Part shown: positions 1 through 7,655 of the stretch, one piece after another
Position numbering within the stretch: the stretch's first letter is position 1
Layout of the letters: every line of letters begins with the position of its first letter
Assembly: GCA_963658085.1 (NCBI GenBank)
Contig: CAVKOU010000036.1
Span: 1 to 20,777 of the forward strand
From: CAKRJP01 sp963658085
GTDB taxonomy: Bacteria > Bacillota > Clostridia > Lachnospirales > Lachnospiraceae
DNA length: 20,777 nt
Reading direction: 5' to 3'
Made by a program: the position numbers and the translations under genes
Notes under the pieces: model-generated
What the model was told of the DNA's origin: nothing
The model's input: the letters and a program-made list of their open reading frames with translations, nothing else
Databases searched by the model: none

Positions 1-109
1 AAGCAATGGAATCACAGATATCACCAATGTTAATTTATCATTCCATGTCTTTAATACAGAATCCTGGGATGCAATTTTAGACAGCGATCCAATTGAGATC
101 ACATTCTAA
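1..109 (+). CDS. 3' end of an unidentified gene (partial)
   Basis: An open frame enters from the left edge (codons in phase with position 2) and stops with TAA at 107-109, giving the last 35 residues of a protein that ends DSDPIEITF. The tail alternates polar and hydrophobic residues, as expected for a beta-rich domain. Fifty-one bases separate it from the next gene on the same strand, which has a strong ribosome binding site, so the two probably form one transcription unit. The fragment is too short to name. Small secreted proteins of the DUF5067 type are a possibility, suggested by the neighbour rather than by a motif. Confidence 0.6.
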   Translation, partial: SNGITDITNVNLSFHVFNTESWDAILDSDPIEITF

Positions 110-160
110 GACATTCCAATTATAGCAACATAGTTTTACTTATTTTTAGGAGGATCCATC

Positions 161-538
161 ATGAAAACTTGGAAATTAGTTTCCGGAATTATCTCAATTA
201 TTTTATTTATATTTGTAACTTTTCAATCTTGTGCAGCCGGCATCGCTAACACCTTAGAAGAGTCCGGAGAAGTATCCGGATCCGCAGGACTTTTCGTAGC
301 TATCCTTATGCTGGCCGGAGGAATCGTCTCCATAGCTTCCAGAGGTTCTGCGAAAAATGGCGGAAATATTGCACTCATCATCCTCTTTGGACTAGCTGCA
401 ATTATGGGCTTTGCCGGACATGGAAGCTACTCAGACCTTATGATCTGGGCTGGATGGTGTCTCATCAATGCAGTGCTGGCTCTGGTTGCAATTTTCAAAG
501 GAAAGAAGAAACAAAATATGCCAAATACACCAGAATAA
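161..538 (+). CDS. Small four-helix membrane protein, unknown function
   Basis: Encodes 125 residues. AGGAGG about 7 bases before the ATG fixes the start. Four hydrophobic segments are visible, near residues 7-27, 42-60, 67-86 and 93-112, followed by a lysine-rich cytosolic tail (KGKKKQ). A Cys-Ala-Ala-Gly stretch ends the first helix, but the helix continues as a membrane span rather than a classical lipobox. I recognise no catalytic motif. Similar short membrane modules occur at the N terminus of, or beside, DUF5067-type secreted proteins in Firmicutes, and the gene just upstream may be such a partner. That link is inference. The gene ends at a strong hairpin shared with the convergent lipoprotein gene. 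Confidence 0.8.
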   Translation: MKTWKLVSGIISIILFIFVTFQSCAAGIANTLEESGEVSGSAGLFVAILMLAGGIVSIASRGSAKNGGNIALIILFGLAAIMGFAGHGSYSDLMIWAGWCLINAVLALVAIFKGKKKQNMPNTPE

Positions 539-565
539 ACTTCAGTTCGTGCAATATTCTGGCTC

Positions 566-607
566 AAAGAAAGGGCTGCCGCTATACGAAGCGGCAGCCC
601 TTTCTTT
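566..607. terminator. Bidirectional intrinsic terminator
   Basis: A perfect 17-bp inverted repeat (566-582 with 591-607) encloses an 8-base loop. The outer arms are A-rich on one side and T-rich on the other, so each strand gives a GC-rich stem followed by U-rich sequence. It sits between the convergent genes ending at 538 (plus) and 624 (minus) and should serve both. Confidence 0.9.
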
Positions 608-623
608 CACTTATTTATAAAAA

Positions 624-953
624 TTAGTATGCAGAAAGCTGCAACGCAGTAATATCTTCGCTATCGCATACTCCTGATACGCCATTTTTGTCATAAGTCA
701 AAGTCACTGTATACTCTTTTCCATCATCATTCTGGAAGTCCAAAGCATATTCCCCCTCTTTTTCAAGAGTAACGGTCACACCATCATCTGTCACACCACC
801 GGTAACTCCTTCCGGATAATCCACCAAAGTGTACTCTCCGATTCCATCTAATTTAATAAGAATAGTTTTCTCCTTTGAACATCCCACAAGCAAAAAACAT
901 GCTGCCATCATCATTGCAATCATCAGTGCTAGTTTTCTTAAAGATTTTTTCAT
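624..953 (-). CDS. Small secreted lipoprotein, unknown function
   Basis: Encodes 109 residues from the chosen start. The N terminus is a typical lipoprotein signal: MKKSLRK, a hydrophobic run rich in Met and Ala, then the lipobox LVGC with Cys at about residue 25. The mature part (about 85 residues) is acidic and rich in Gly, Val, Thr and Asp with alternating beta pattern (GVTVTLEKEGEYALDF), so a small extracytoplasmic beta domain is likely. The frame is open further upstream to 986, but the AGAGAGG ribosome site lies only 2 bases before the ATG at 959 and 8 bases before the ATG at 953, which favours 953. It appears to be a single gene. The function is not recognisable. Confidence 0.8.
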   Translation of the reverse strand: MKKSLRKLALMIAMMMAACFLLVGCSKEKTILIKLDGIGEYTLVDYPEGVTGGVTDDGVTVTLEKEGEYALDFQNDDGKEYTVTLTYDKNGVSGVCDSEDITALQLSAY

Positions 954-1069
954 ATTCATATCCTCTCTTTCATCTGTTGCTCTCATTTTATTGTAACAAC
1001 TTTTCTTTACATAAGGTTATACGAAGAGACAACTAAGAGGGATAATAATTTTTATAACTTTTTTAATTT

Positions 1070-1612
1070 TTAGTAATTTTCTTCATGAACTTCAAAATAG
1101 CTCTGTGGATGCGCACAAACCGGACAGACCTCCGGTGCCTTTGTTCCTACTACAATATGTCCACAGTTACGGCACTCCCAAACTTTCACTTCACTTTTCT
1201 CGAATACCTGAGCAGTCTCTATATTCTTAAGAAGTGCACGATATCTCTCCTCATGATGCTTCTCAATCTCACCTACTGCTCTGAATTTTGCTGCAAGCTC
1301 AGGGAATCCTTCTTCCTCTGCAGTCTTTGCAAATCCTTCATACATGTCGGTCCACTCATAATTTTCTCCCTCAGCTGCTGCCGCAAGGTTTGCCTTAGTA
1401 TCACCGATTCCAGCTAACTCCTTGAACCACATTTTTGCATGCTCTTTCTCATTATCAGCAGTCTTTAAGAACAAAGCGGACATTTGCTCGTATCCTTCCT
1501 TCTTAGCCACTGATGCAAAGTAGGTATACTTATTTCTTGCCTGAGATTCACCTGCAAAAGCTTCCTGTAAATTTTTTTCTGTCTGTGTTCCTGCATACTT
1601 ATTAGTTGCCAT
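1070..1612 (-). CDS. rbr: Rubrerythrin
   Basis: A 180-residue protein of classical rubrerythrin length and layout. The N-terminal four-helix domain carries the diiron ligands: Glu22 in AGESQAR, Glu55 and His58 in DNEKEHAK, the Glu cluster near 99-101, and the EIEKHHE motif near 115-121. The C-terminal rubredoxin domain has two CxxC knuckles (Cys147/Cys150 and Cys163/Cys166) binding a single iron. Rubrerythrins reduce hydrogen peroxide in anaerobes using electrons from NADH via rubredoxin-type carriers, in the cytoplasm. The start is supported by GGAGG 5 bases upstream. A sigma-A-type promoter and two dyads lie in the leader, so the gene is probably transcribed alone and regulated, plausibly by oxidative stress. 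Confidence 0.97.
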   Translation of the reverse strand: MATNKYAGTQTEKNLQEAFAGESQARNKYTYFASVAKKEGYEQMSALFLKTADNEKEHAKMWFKELAGIGDTKANLAAAAEGENYEWTDMYEGFAKTAEEEGFPELAAKFRAVGEIEKHHEERYRALLKNIETAQVFEKSEVKVWECRNCGHIVVGTKAPEVCPVCAHPQSYFEVHEENY

Positions 1613-1653
1613 GATTTCCTCCTTTTCTGAGACATTTTCTCAAATGCTCTCTC

Positions 1654-1681
1654 CTATTTCACACAAAATGATGTGAAATAG
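1654..1681 (-). promoter_or_regulatory. Perfect inverted repeat in the rbr leader (operator or RNA hairpin)
   Basis: CTATTTCACA, 8 bases, then TGTGAAATAG: perfect 10-bp arms. It lies about 20 bases downstream of the predicted transcription start and 40 bases before the rbr start codon. No U-tract follows, so it is not a terminator. The length and spacing suit a dimeric repressor site, or a leader hairpin protecting the mRNA. Which protein would bind is unknown. Confidence 0.6.
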
Positions 1682-1706
1682 AGCTCTTTTTTATTTTCTA
1701 GAGATA

Positions 1707-1735
1707 ATTCTAGTCTATAAAAAAACAAATAGCAA
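1707..1735 (-). promoter_or_regulatory. rbr promoter (-35 TTGCTA, -10 TAGAAT)
   Basis: On the minus strand TTGCTA (1730-1735) and TAGAAT (1707-1712) are separated by 17 bases. A short dyad (CTAGA, 6 bases, TCTAG at 1698-1713) overlaps the -10 element and could be a repressor site. It is only loosely like a PerR box. Confidence 0.6.
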
Positions 1736-1762
1736 GCACTTAAAACCTTTCAACAAGTGCCT
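1716..1762 (-). terminator. Probable terminator of the MATE gene
   Basis: On the minus strand AGGCACTT and AAGTGCTT form an 8-bp stem (one G-U) that includes the MATE stop codon, followed within a few bases by a run of seven T. The stem is AT-leaning and overlaps the -35 element of rbr, so termination may be partial. Confidence 0.45.
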
Positions 1763-3110
1763 ACAATGATTTCTTATCTTTTTCTTTCTTTATTATCACA
1801 ATATAGCAGGCAATGCACAATAGTAACTGCAACATAGAGGATAATGGGGTGGCCAAACCAATTTTAAAAAGAGATGTTTCCGGCAATCTGCTCATAAAAT
1901 AAGAAACCGGAACACGAACTCCAAAAGCTCCTATAATTCCCTGAATCATAACAAATTTCGTCAACCCAATTCCATTATAAAATCCGGTAAAGCAGAAAAA
2001 CACTGCTGTAAACATACAATCAATAGCATAGGCTTTCAGATAGTCTGCGGCGGCAGCAACAACTTCTGAATCAGAGGAAAAGATTCCTGCCATATAATCT
2101 CCTCCAAAAAATGTTATAAAAAACATGACCACTCCTATAGAGAAGGAAAGTGCAATTCCCCCAAACAATGCCTTCCTTCCTCGTTCCATTTTTCCTGCTC
2201 CATAATTTTGAGCCACAAAGGCCGCCATAGATTGCATAAAAGATATGGAAATCAACATAATAAAGGCACATACTTTTTCTGCTACCCCAACTCCTGCAGA
2301 GGCAATAATTCCCATAGAGTTTACAATGGCAAGGATAATTAGAAAGGATACGCTCACCAGCAGATCTTGCAATGCAATCGGAACTCCAAGTCCGATCATT
2401 TTCTTTAAATATGAGCCATGGATTTTTAGATGCTCTCTTCCAAATGCAAAAGGCAATTCTTTTTTCCCTATAATTCCTAATGACACCACCACGCTGACGA
2501 CCTGGGCAAATACTGTTGCTATAGCAGCTCCACTGGTGCCCATAGCAAAAGTTCCACACAAAACAAGGTCTCCGACAATATTACAACCGCAAGCGATTCC
2601 TACCGTTAAAAGGGGAGTTCTTGAATCTCCGATTCCGCGAAAAATACATCCAATAAGATTATAAGCTACGATTACAAGCATGCCGCCGCCACAAATTCGA
2701 ACATACCCTACGGTTTTTTGAAAAGCTTCCTCCGGGGCATGCATGATCCCACTAATTTGAGGTGCAAAAAAACACAATAAAATACTTACAATGCAGGCAA
2801 GAATCCCAAACATCATAATGGCTGTTCCTACTGTTTTTCCACCCTCTTCCTTCTTTCCACTTCCAATCTGCTGCCCCAGTAAAATAGTAGTTCCCATAGC
2901 CAAACTACTAACCAGACTGGTAAGCGTTTGCATAATCTGAGATCCTGTAGATACTGCAGAAACATCTGCAGAGGTCGCAAACTTACCCACCACCAAAAGA
3001 TCCACCGCACCATACATAGCTTGCAAAAACAAAGCAAACAGTACCGGTCCCGCAAACAAGATTAACGATCTCATGATCCTTCCCTCAGTAAATGACATCT
3101 CCTGCTTCAT
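1761..3110 (-). CDS. MATE-family multidrug/metabolite exporter
   Basis: Encodes 449 residues with about 12 hydrophobic segments in two similar halves, the usual length for MATE transporters. Family-typical stretches are visible near the N terminus (GPVLFALFLQAMYGAVDLLVVG) and around the first-half loop GSQIMQTLTSL, with matching FMQSMAAFVAQNYGAGK in the second half. Such proteins expel cationic drugs or metabolites in exchange for sodium ions or protons. The frame extends upstream to 3152, but AGGAG 7 bases before the ATG at 3110 and the typical N terminus MKQEMSFTEG support the shorter form. Promoter and leader hairpins upstream suggest control by early termination. The substrate cannot be predicted. 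Confidence 0.92.
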   Translation of the reverse strand: MKQEMSFTEGRIMRSLILFAGPVLFALFLQAMYGAVDLLVVGKFATSADVSAVSTGSQIMQTLTSLVSSLAMGTTILLGQQIGSGKKEEGGKTVGTAIMMFGILACIVSILLCFFAPQISGIMHAPEEAFQKTVGYVRICGGGMLVIVAYNLIGCIFRGIGDSRTPLLTVGIACGCNIVGDLVLCGTFAMGTSGAAIATVFAQVVSVVVSLGIIGKKELPFAFGREHLKIHGSYLKKMIGLGVPIALQDLLVSVSFLIILAIVNSMGIIASAGVGVAEKVCAFIMLISISFMQSMAAFVAQNYGAGKMERGRKALFGGIALSFSIGVVMFFITFFGGDYMAGIFSSDSEVVAAAADYLKAYAIDCMFTAVFFCFTGFYNGIGLTKFVMIQGIIGAFGVRVPVSYFMSRLPETSLFKIGLATPLSSMLQLLLCIACYIVIIKKEKDKKSL

Positions 3111-3138
3111 ACCAATCTCCTCTCTTTCTTCAAATACC

Positions 3139-3161
3139 ATAGGCGTTTGCAAAACGCCTAT
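3139..3161 (-). other. Leader hairpin just before the MATE gene
   Basis: ATAGGCGTTT, 3-base loop, AAACGCCTAT: perfect 10-bp arms in the 5' untranslated region, ending about 28 bases before the start codon. No T-run follows. It could insulate the ribosome site from the upstream terminator-like hairpin or stabilise the mRNA. Confidence 0.6.
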
Positions 3162-3171
3162 TTAAATACCA

Positions 3172-3223
3172 ATAAAAAAGCCGGATAAGAAACAGATATT
3201 TCAATCTGTCATCTTATCCAGCT
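3172..3223 (-). terminator. Terminator-like hairpin in the MATE leader (possible attenuator)
   Basis: On the minus strand AGCTGGATAAGA pairs with TCTTATCCGGCT (one mismatch), enclosing a second stem ACAGAT/ATCTGT, and TTTTTTATT follows. It lies about 35 bases downstream of the predicted start of the MATE transcript and about 85 downstream of the pepP stop. It can therefore end opp-pepP readthrough, attenuate the MATE gene, or do both. Confidence 0.75.
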
Positions 3224-3264
3224 TATGTATCCTTCGTACAATTCACCCTCCGACGAACACGGAA

Positions 3265-3293
3265 AGTGTACTAAAAATATTTTTTTCTGTCAA
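3265..3293 (-). promoter_or_regulatory. Promoter of the MATE gene (TTGACA, 17 bp, TACACT)
   Basis: TTGACA at 3288-3293 and TACACT at 3265-3270 on the minus strand, with an A/T-rich 17-base spacer. It is placed immediately after pepP and predicts a leader of about 148 bases. Confidence 0.65.
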
Positions 3294-3307
3294 GAGTCAA
3301 CCTGTAG

Positions 3308-4549
3308 TTAATTCATAAACGCTTCGATATCCTCTGTCGTTCTGGGAATATTTCCTGAGAGATTTTCACATCCATCTTCTGTCACCAGGCAGTTATCCTC
3401 CAAACGGAATCCGATGCCCCACTCTTCGTGATAAATTCCCACATCGATGCAAAATACCATTCCGGGTGCAATGGTCTCCGGTGTTTTTACTACATCATGC
3501 ACATCGTATCCGATATGGTGGGCTCCTGCATGCCACATGTAAGTTCCGATCTCCTCATAGGAGGACAGAACCCCTGCATCCTTTAAGCGTTCGTAATTAT
3601 ACCTGCGAATAGTGGCATCCACGTCTGCCATCTTCATTCCCGGGCGGATAATCTCAAACATATGATTTGATGTTGCCAGGGCACAGTCGAATAACAGTTT
3701 CTGTTTCGGTGTATAACGACCATTGCATGGCCATCCTCTGGAAACATCTGTGATAAGATTGTCCCACTGGGCACCTACATCATTTAAGATGATATCTCCA
3801 TCCTTTGCCTGTCCTTCATAGCTATAGTAATGAATACAGAAATTATTCTCTCCTGCAGAAATAATAGACGGGAATCCAGGTCCCTTAGGTCCATACTGTC
3901 CTAAGGCTCTGTCAAATTCTGCCTTATACTGATATTCATACATCCCGGGCTTGGAGGCCTTCATCATGGCCAGGATTCCGTCTCTTGTAATATCCTCGGC
4001 CTTCCTTAGGGCTTCAATCTCACAAGGCTGCTTGATCAACCGAAGTTCTCTGATTAATACATTGGCATTTCCTATAGAAAGAAATGGAACCTGTTTTTGG
4101 ATGTAATCTGCAAGTCTCTGAGCCGGGCGATCCAACTCTTTGCTTCCAATACGATAAAGATCCAAGTATACGGAACCATAATTTCCACTGAAAGCCAGTC
4201 TACGAAAATCTGTCTCAAAATTATCTACTGAGCGCACATCTTCTACCCCTGACTGTTCTGTCGCTTCATAAGGTTTTACTCTGCGTCCGGTCCAACGCTC
4301 TGCATGAGGATCCGAAGGTAAAATATAAATCTGTTCTTTTACGCTTCCCTCTCCGTCCTTTGCCGCCATAAGTACCGCTTTCTTGCACTCTAAACCGGTA
4401 AGATATACGAAACTTCGATCTGCAAAAAATGGATAATACTCATCATTGGTCTTTATAATCTCCTCTCCGGAAAAAATTACAACCAACGCTCCTGCCGGAA
4501 GTTTCTCATATAATCTCTCACGGTTTCCCTTATGAAATTCTGCCTTCAT
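3308..4549 (-). CDS. pepP: Xaa-Pro aminopeptidase (peptidase family M24B)
   Basis: Encodes 413 residues: an AMP_N-type N-terminal domain (about 1-150) and a pita-bread catalytic domain (about 170-405). It removes the N-terminal residue from peptides with proline at position 2, in the cytosol, using two metal ions. By comparison with E. coli PepP the metal ligands are Asp257 (ILNDVG), Asp268 (ITDVSR), His344 (in HAGAHHIGYDVHD), Asp369 (CIDVGIY) and Glu384 (FRLEDN). Position 369 is normally Glu in the consensus TxEPG, so this protein has a conservative change at a ligand. It follows the five opp genes on the same strand after 157 bases with no terminator, suggesting co-expression of peptide uptake and peptide breakdown. 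AGAGG lies 9 bases before the ATG. Confidence 0.93.
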   Translation of the reverse strand: MKAEFHKGNRERLYEKLPAGALVVIFSGEEIIKTNDEYYPFFADRSFVYLTGLECKKAVLMAAKDGEGSVKEQIYILPSDPHAERWTGRRVKPYEATEQSGVEDVRSVDNFETDFRRLAFSGNYGSVYLDLYRIGSKELDRPAQRLADYIQKQVPFLSIGNANVLIRELRLIKQPCEIEALRKAEDITRDGILAMMKASKPGMYEYQYKAEFDRALGQYGPKGPGFPSIISAGENNFCIHYYSYEGQAKDGDIILNDVGAQWDNLITDVSRGWPCNGRYTPKQKLLFDCALATSNHMFEIIRPGMKMADVDATIRRYNYERLKDAGVLSSYEEIGTYMWHAGAHHIGYDVHDVVKTPETIAPGMVFCIDVGIYHEEWGIGFRLEDNCLVTEDGCENLSGNIPRTTEDIEAFMN

Positions 4550-4581
4550 GATTCCATACCTCTTTTCTTCTTATATCCCTA

Positions 4582-4690
4582 TTCTTTATGGACAATGCAT
4601 ACCCTATCTATGATTCCTATTTAAAAGTTTTCCCTATGAACCATTCGTTTTCTATCTAAAGATTTCCCTATGGATAATTCATTATCTATC
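4582..4690 (-). repeat. Degenerate direct repeats between oppF and pepP
   Basis: Two adjacent 34-base copies (4623-4656 and 4657-4690) agree at 26 positions and share the core TTTCCCTATG followed by ATTC and TCTATC. A third, weaker copy lies at about 4582-4608 (TATGGACAATGCAT, CTATC). The origin may be local duplication. No protein or RNA role is evident. Confidence 0.5.
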
Positions 4691-4706
4691 AAAAAATCCC
4701 AGTATA

Positions 4707-5678
4707 TTATGCATTTTCTACCAGGTGGCAGGCCACAATATGTCCCGGCTTCACCTCTCTGGCCACAGGTGTCTCCTGATGGCAACGCTCTGTTGCATAC
4801 TGACAACGGCTTGCAAATCGACATCCCTCTTTTGGGTTAATAGGAGAAGTGATCTCTCCCTCAATAGGAATTCGCTTATTAGCCTTTGCCTTTACAGGAT
4901 CTGCCTCCGGAACTGCGGATAGCAAAGCCTTTGTATAAGGATGCATCGGATTTTCATAAAGCTCCTCGGTTTTTGCGGTCTCAACAACTGTTCCCAGGTA
5001 CATAACTACCACACGGTCCGAAATATATTTTACCACACTTAAGTCATGAGCAATAAATAAATAAGTCAGTCCCTTGCTCTGCTGAAGTTCCTTAAGCATA
5101 TTAATAACCTGAGCCTGAATGGATACGTCCAAAGCTGAAATCGGCTCATCACAAATAATAAACTCAGGATCCACAGACAAGGCTCTTGCAATACCGATTC
5201 TCTGTTTTTGTCCACCGGAGAACTCATGAGGAAATCTTGACATATGATCATGATTTAAGCCTACGGTAGCAAGAAGTTCCTGCACTTTTTGCTCTGCTTC
5301 CTTTGCCGGCATACCACGCTGTTTAAGGCCTTCCCCAACGATTTCCTTAACTGTCATTCTGGGGTTTAAGGATGCATAAGGGTTCTGGAAGATCATCTGT
5401 ACTTTATTACAAAATTCCTTCTTTCCCTTCTTATCAAGCTTTGAAATATCCTGTCCATCATAGATGACTTGTCCGTCGGTAGCATCATAAAGACGGATCA
5501 AACAACGACCGGTGGTGGACTTTCCGCAACCGGACTCTCCAACTAATCCTACCGTCTCTCCTCTGTAGATATCAAAGCTTACATGATCTACCGCCTTTAA
5601 AGTTGCAGTACGGCTGATATGAAAATATTTACATAAATCCTTTACCTGTACGAGAGGCTTTTCATTTACCTGTTCCAT
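4707..5678 (-). CDS. oppF: Oligopeptide ABC transporter ATP-binding protein OppF
   Basis: Encodes 323 residues, one of two ATPase subunits that energise peptide import at the inner face of the membrane. It shows Walker A GESGCGKST (47-55), the Q-loop region MIFQNPYASLNP (95-106), signature FSGGQKQR (153-160), Walker B IICDEP (174-179) and switch His211. The C-terminal oligopeptide-type extension (about 235-320) has four cysteines (286, 292, 299, 317) in the pattern seen in OppD/OppF, known in some homologues to bind an iron-sulfur cluster. Its ATG follows the oppD stop by a single base, and the ribosome site (GGAGAGG) lies inside oppD, so the two are translationally coupled. It could equally be called DppF. 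Confidence 0.94.
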   Translation of the reverse strand: MEQVNEKPLVQVKDLCKYFHISRTATLKAVDHVSFDIYRGETVGLVGESGCGKSTTGRCLIRLYDATDGQVIYDGQDISKLDKKGKKEFCNKVQMIFQNPYASLNPRMTVKEIVGEGLKQRGMPAKEAEQKVQELLATVGLNHDHMSRFPHEFSGGQKQRIGIARALSVDPEFIICDEPISALDVSIQAQVINMLKELQQSKGLTYLFIAHDLSVVKYISDRVVVMYLGTVVETAKTEELYENPMHPYTKALLSAVPEADPVKAKANKRIPIEGEITSPINPKEGCRFASRCQYATERCHQETPVAREVKPGHIVACHLVENA

Positions 5679-5679
5679 C

Positions 5680-6711
5680 TTACACCTCTCCTTTCCTTAG
5701 TACCTTTTTCTTAAGGCTTGTTTCCGGTGCCATCTCATGCTGTAGCCAGCAGCAAGTCTCATGTTCCTCTGAAACCATATAGTGCTCCGGAGGATTTTCT
5801 AAGCATACATCCATGCAATATTCACATCTTGCAGCAAATGGACATCCCTTCGGCGGAGAAAACAGATCCGGAGGTGTTCCCTCGATAGGTTTTAATTTTT
5901 CTCCCTTTTCGGTATCCAGTCGTGCAATGGAATCCATCAGTCCCTTCGTATAAGGATGGGCCGTCTCATAGAATAACTCATTAATCGGAGCCTTCTCTAC
6001 GATCTTACCACCATACATGACTACTACACGGTCGCAAAGTCTTGCAATAACTCCAAGATCATGGGTAATCATAATAATAGAAGTTCCAAATTTATCGCGA
6101 AGCTCCAACAAAAGATCTAGGATCTGCGCCTCAATGGTTACGTCCAAAGAGGTGGTCGGCTCATCACAGATAATAACGCTTGGCTGACTTACCAAGGCAA
6201 TGGCAATCATAATACGCTGCTTCATACCACCGGAAAGCTCATGTGGATACTGTTTGTAACGCTTCTCCACGTCATTGATTCCTACCAGACGCATAATATC
6301 AAGAGCTTTTTCTTTTACTTCTTTTCTCGATACATCTTTTCTTCCACAGAATACTTCTTCAATCTGAGCACCTACTCTCATAGTAGGATTTAAGGATGTC
6401 ATCGGATCCTGAAACACGAAACCAATCTCATTTCCACGGATCTTTCGGATTTCCTTGTTTGACATTTTCAGGACATCCTGTCCCTTGTATAAAATCTCAC
6501 CGCCCTCAAAAAATCCCGGCGGTTCCGGATTTAATCTCAAAATACACTGAGCCGTTACACTTTTTCCGCATCCGGACTCTCCAACAATTCCCAATATCTC
6601 GCCTTTATTTACATCAAAGCTGATATCTCGTACAGCCTTTACTTCTCCTCCATAGGTACGGAAGGAATAGACGACATTCTTTAATTCAAGAATCTTTTCT
6701 TTCTCTGACAT
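5680..6711 (-). CDS. oppD: Oligopeptide ABC transporter ATP-binding protein OppD
   Basis: Encodes 343 residues, the partner ATPase of OppF. Walker A GESGCGKSV (44-52), Q-loop FVFQDPMTSLNP (98-109), signature LSGGMKQR (159-166), Walker B IICDEP (180-185) and switch His217 are all present. The C-terminal extension has cysteines 290, 296, 303 and 320/321 around PKGCPFAARC, the OppD/DppD hallmark. A strong AGGAGGA site overlaps the oppC stop codon, 11 bases before this gene. OppD and OppF differ enough in sequence to be a genuine heterodimer rather than a recent duplication. Confidence 0.94.
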   Translation of the reverse strand: MSEKEKILELKNVVYSFRTYGGEVKAVRDISFDVNKGEILGIVGESGCGKSVTAQCILRLNPEPPGFFEGGEILYKGQDVLKMSNKEIRKIRGNEIGFVFQDPMTSLNPTMRVGAQIEEVFCGRKDVSRKEVKEKALDIMRLVGINDVEKRYKQYPHELSGGMKQRIMIAIALVSQPSVIICDEPTTSLDVTIEAQILDLLLELRDKFGTSIIMITHDLGVIARLCDRVVVMYGGKIVEKAPINELFYETAHPYTKGLMDSIARLDTEKGEKLKPIEGTPPDLFSPPKGCPFAARCEYCMDVCLENPPEHYMVSEEHETCCWLQHEMAPETSLKKKVLRKGEV

Positions 6712-6722
6712 GTTTCTTCCTC

Positions 6723-7646
6723 CTATTCTGTTCCTCGAAGTTTCGGGTCTACTGCATCACGAAGTCCGTCACCTAAGAGATTCAAAGCCAGCATCGTAGT
6801 ACAGATAAAGAATGCCGGGAGAACGATCTCATGAGGATAAATCTTCATGTACTGAATTCCTTCTTTTGCAAGAACACCCCAACTACAGTTCGGAGGAGCA
6901 ATACCAAGTCCGATATAGCTTAAGAATGCTTCCTGGAAAATTGCATTCGGAATTGCCATACAAAGATTGGTGATGAGCATTCCTAAAATATTTGGAATAA
7001 TATGACGAAGAATAATGACGATGTCAGAAACACCAAGCACCTTGGCAGCCAAAACAAAGTCCTGTTCCTTTAATCTGTAAACCTCACCACGGACAAATCG
7101 GCAAGTTCCGATCCATCCAACAATACACATGGCAACGATCAAACAGGCAACACCTTTTCCTAAGACAATCATAACCAGAATAGTAATAATAAGACTTGGA
7201 ATACCATAGAGGATATCCACAATTCGCATAACGATCATATCCAGTTTTCCACCATAGTATCCGCAGAGTCCACCAATCACTGCACCTACACACATGTTGA
7301 TAAATGCAGATAAAAATCCGATGGCCAGAGAAACTCTCGCACCCATCCAGATACGAACCCATTGATCACGACCGGTAGCATCACAACCTAACCAATGCTT
7401 CAGAGAAGGAAGGGCATGGATAGAGTCTACATCCATAGCAGAAAATTTATAATGACTTAACATCGGTGCAAAAATAGCCAGCAATACATATAATACAATA
7501 ATACACAAACCAAAAAAGGCAGAGCGATTTTTCTTCAGTCTTCTCCATGCATCCTGCCAGAAAGAAAGTGACGGTCTGCTGATGGTCTCCATACGTTCCG
7601 TATTCTTTCCCTTGATCACAAACATATCTTTATTTAAATCAGCCAC
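6723..7646 (-). CDS. oppC: Oligopeptide ABC transporter permease OppC
   Basis: About 307 residues with an N-terminal cytosolic stretch, a first helix (AFFGLCIIVLYVLLAIFAPML), an external loop with the family pattern HWLGCDATGRDQW, and about five further helices. The EAA-type coupling loop (EQDFVLAAKVLGVSDIVIILRH) and GLGIAPPNCSWG identify it as the DppC/OppC permease that forms the channel with OppB. The frame opens with a GTG directly after the oppB stop (7655), but the ribosome site AGGTGAGA fits better with the GTG three codons later, used here. ATG at 7625 is a weaker alternative because no Shine-Dalgarno precedes it. Confidence 0.93.
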   Translation of the reverse strand: MADLNKDMFVIKGKNTERMETISRPSLSFWQDAWRRLKKNRSAFFGLCIIVLYVLLAIFAPMLSHYKFSAMDVDSIHALPSLKHWLGCDATGRDQWVRIWMGARVSLAIGFLSAFINMCVGAVIGGLCGYYGGKLDMIVMRIVDILYGIPSLIITILVMIVLGKGVACLIVAMCIVGWIGTCRFVRGEVYRLKEQDFVLAAKVLGVSDIVIILRHIIPNILGMLITNLCMAIPNAIFQEAFLSYIGLGIAPPNCSWGVLAKEGIQYMKIYPHEIVLPAFFICTTMLALNLLGDGLRDAVDPKLRGTE

Positions 7647-7655
7647 TTCTCTCAC

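Noticed and set aside
3231..3265. GGAGGGTGAA in the MATE leader as a T-box antiterminator
   Set aside because: It differs from the GGGTGG-ACCGCG core, the leader is too short, and no specifier loop or Stem I is visible.
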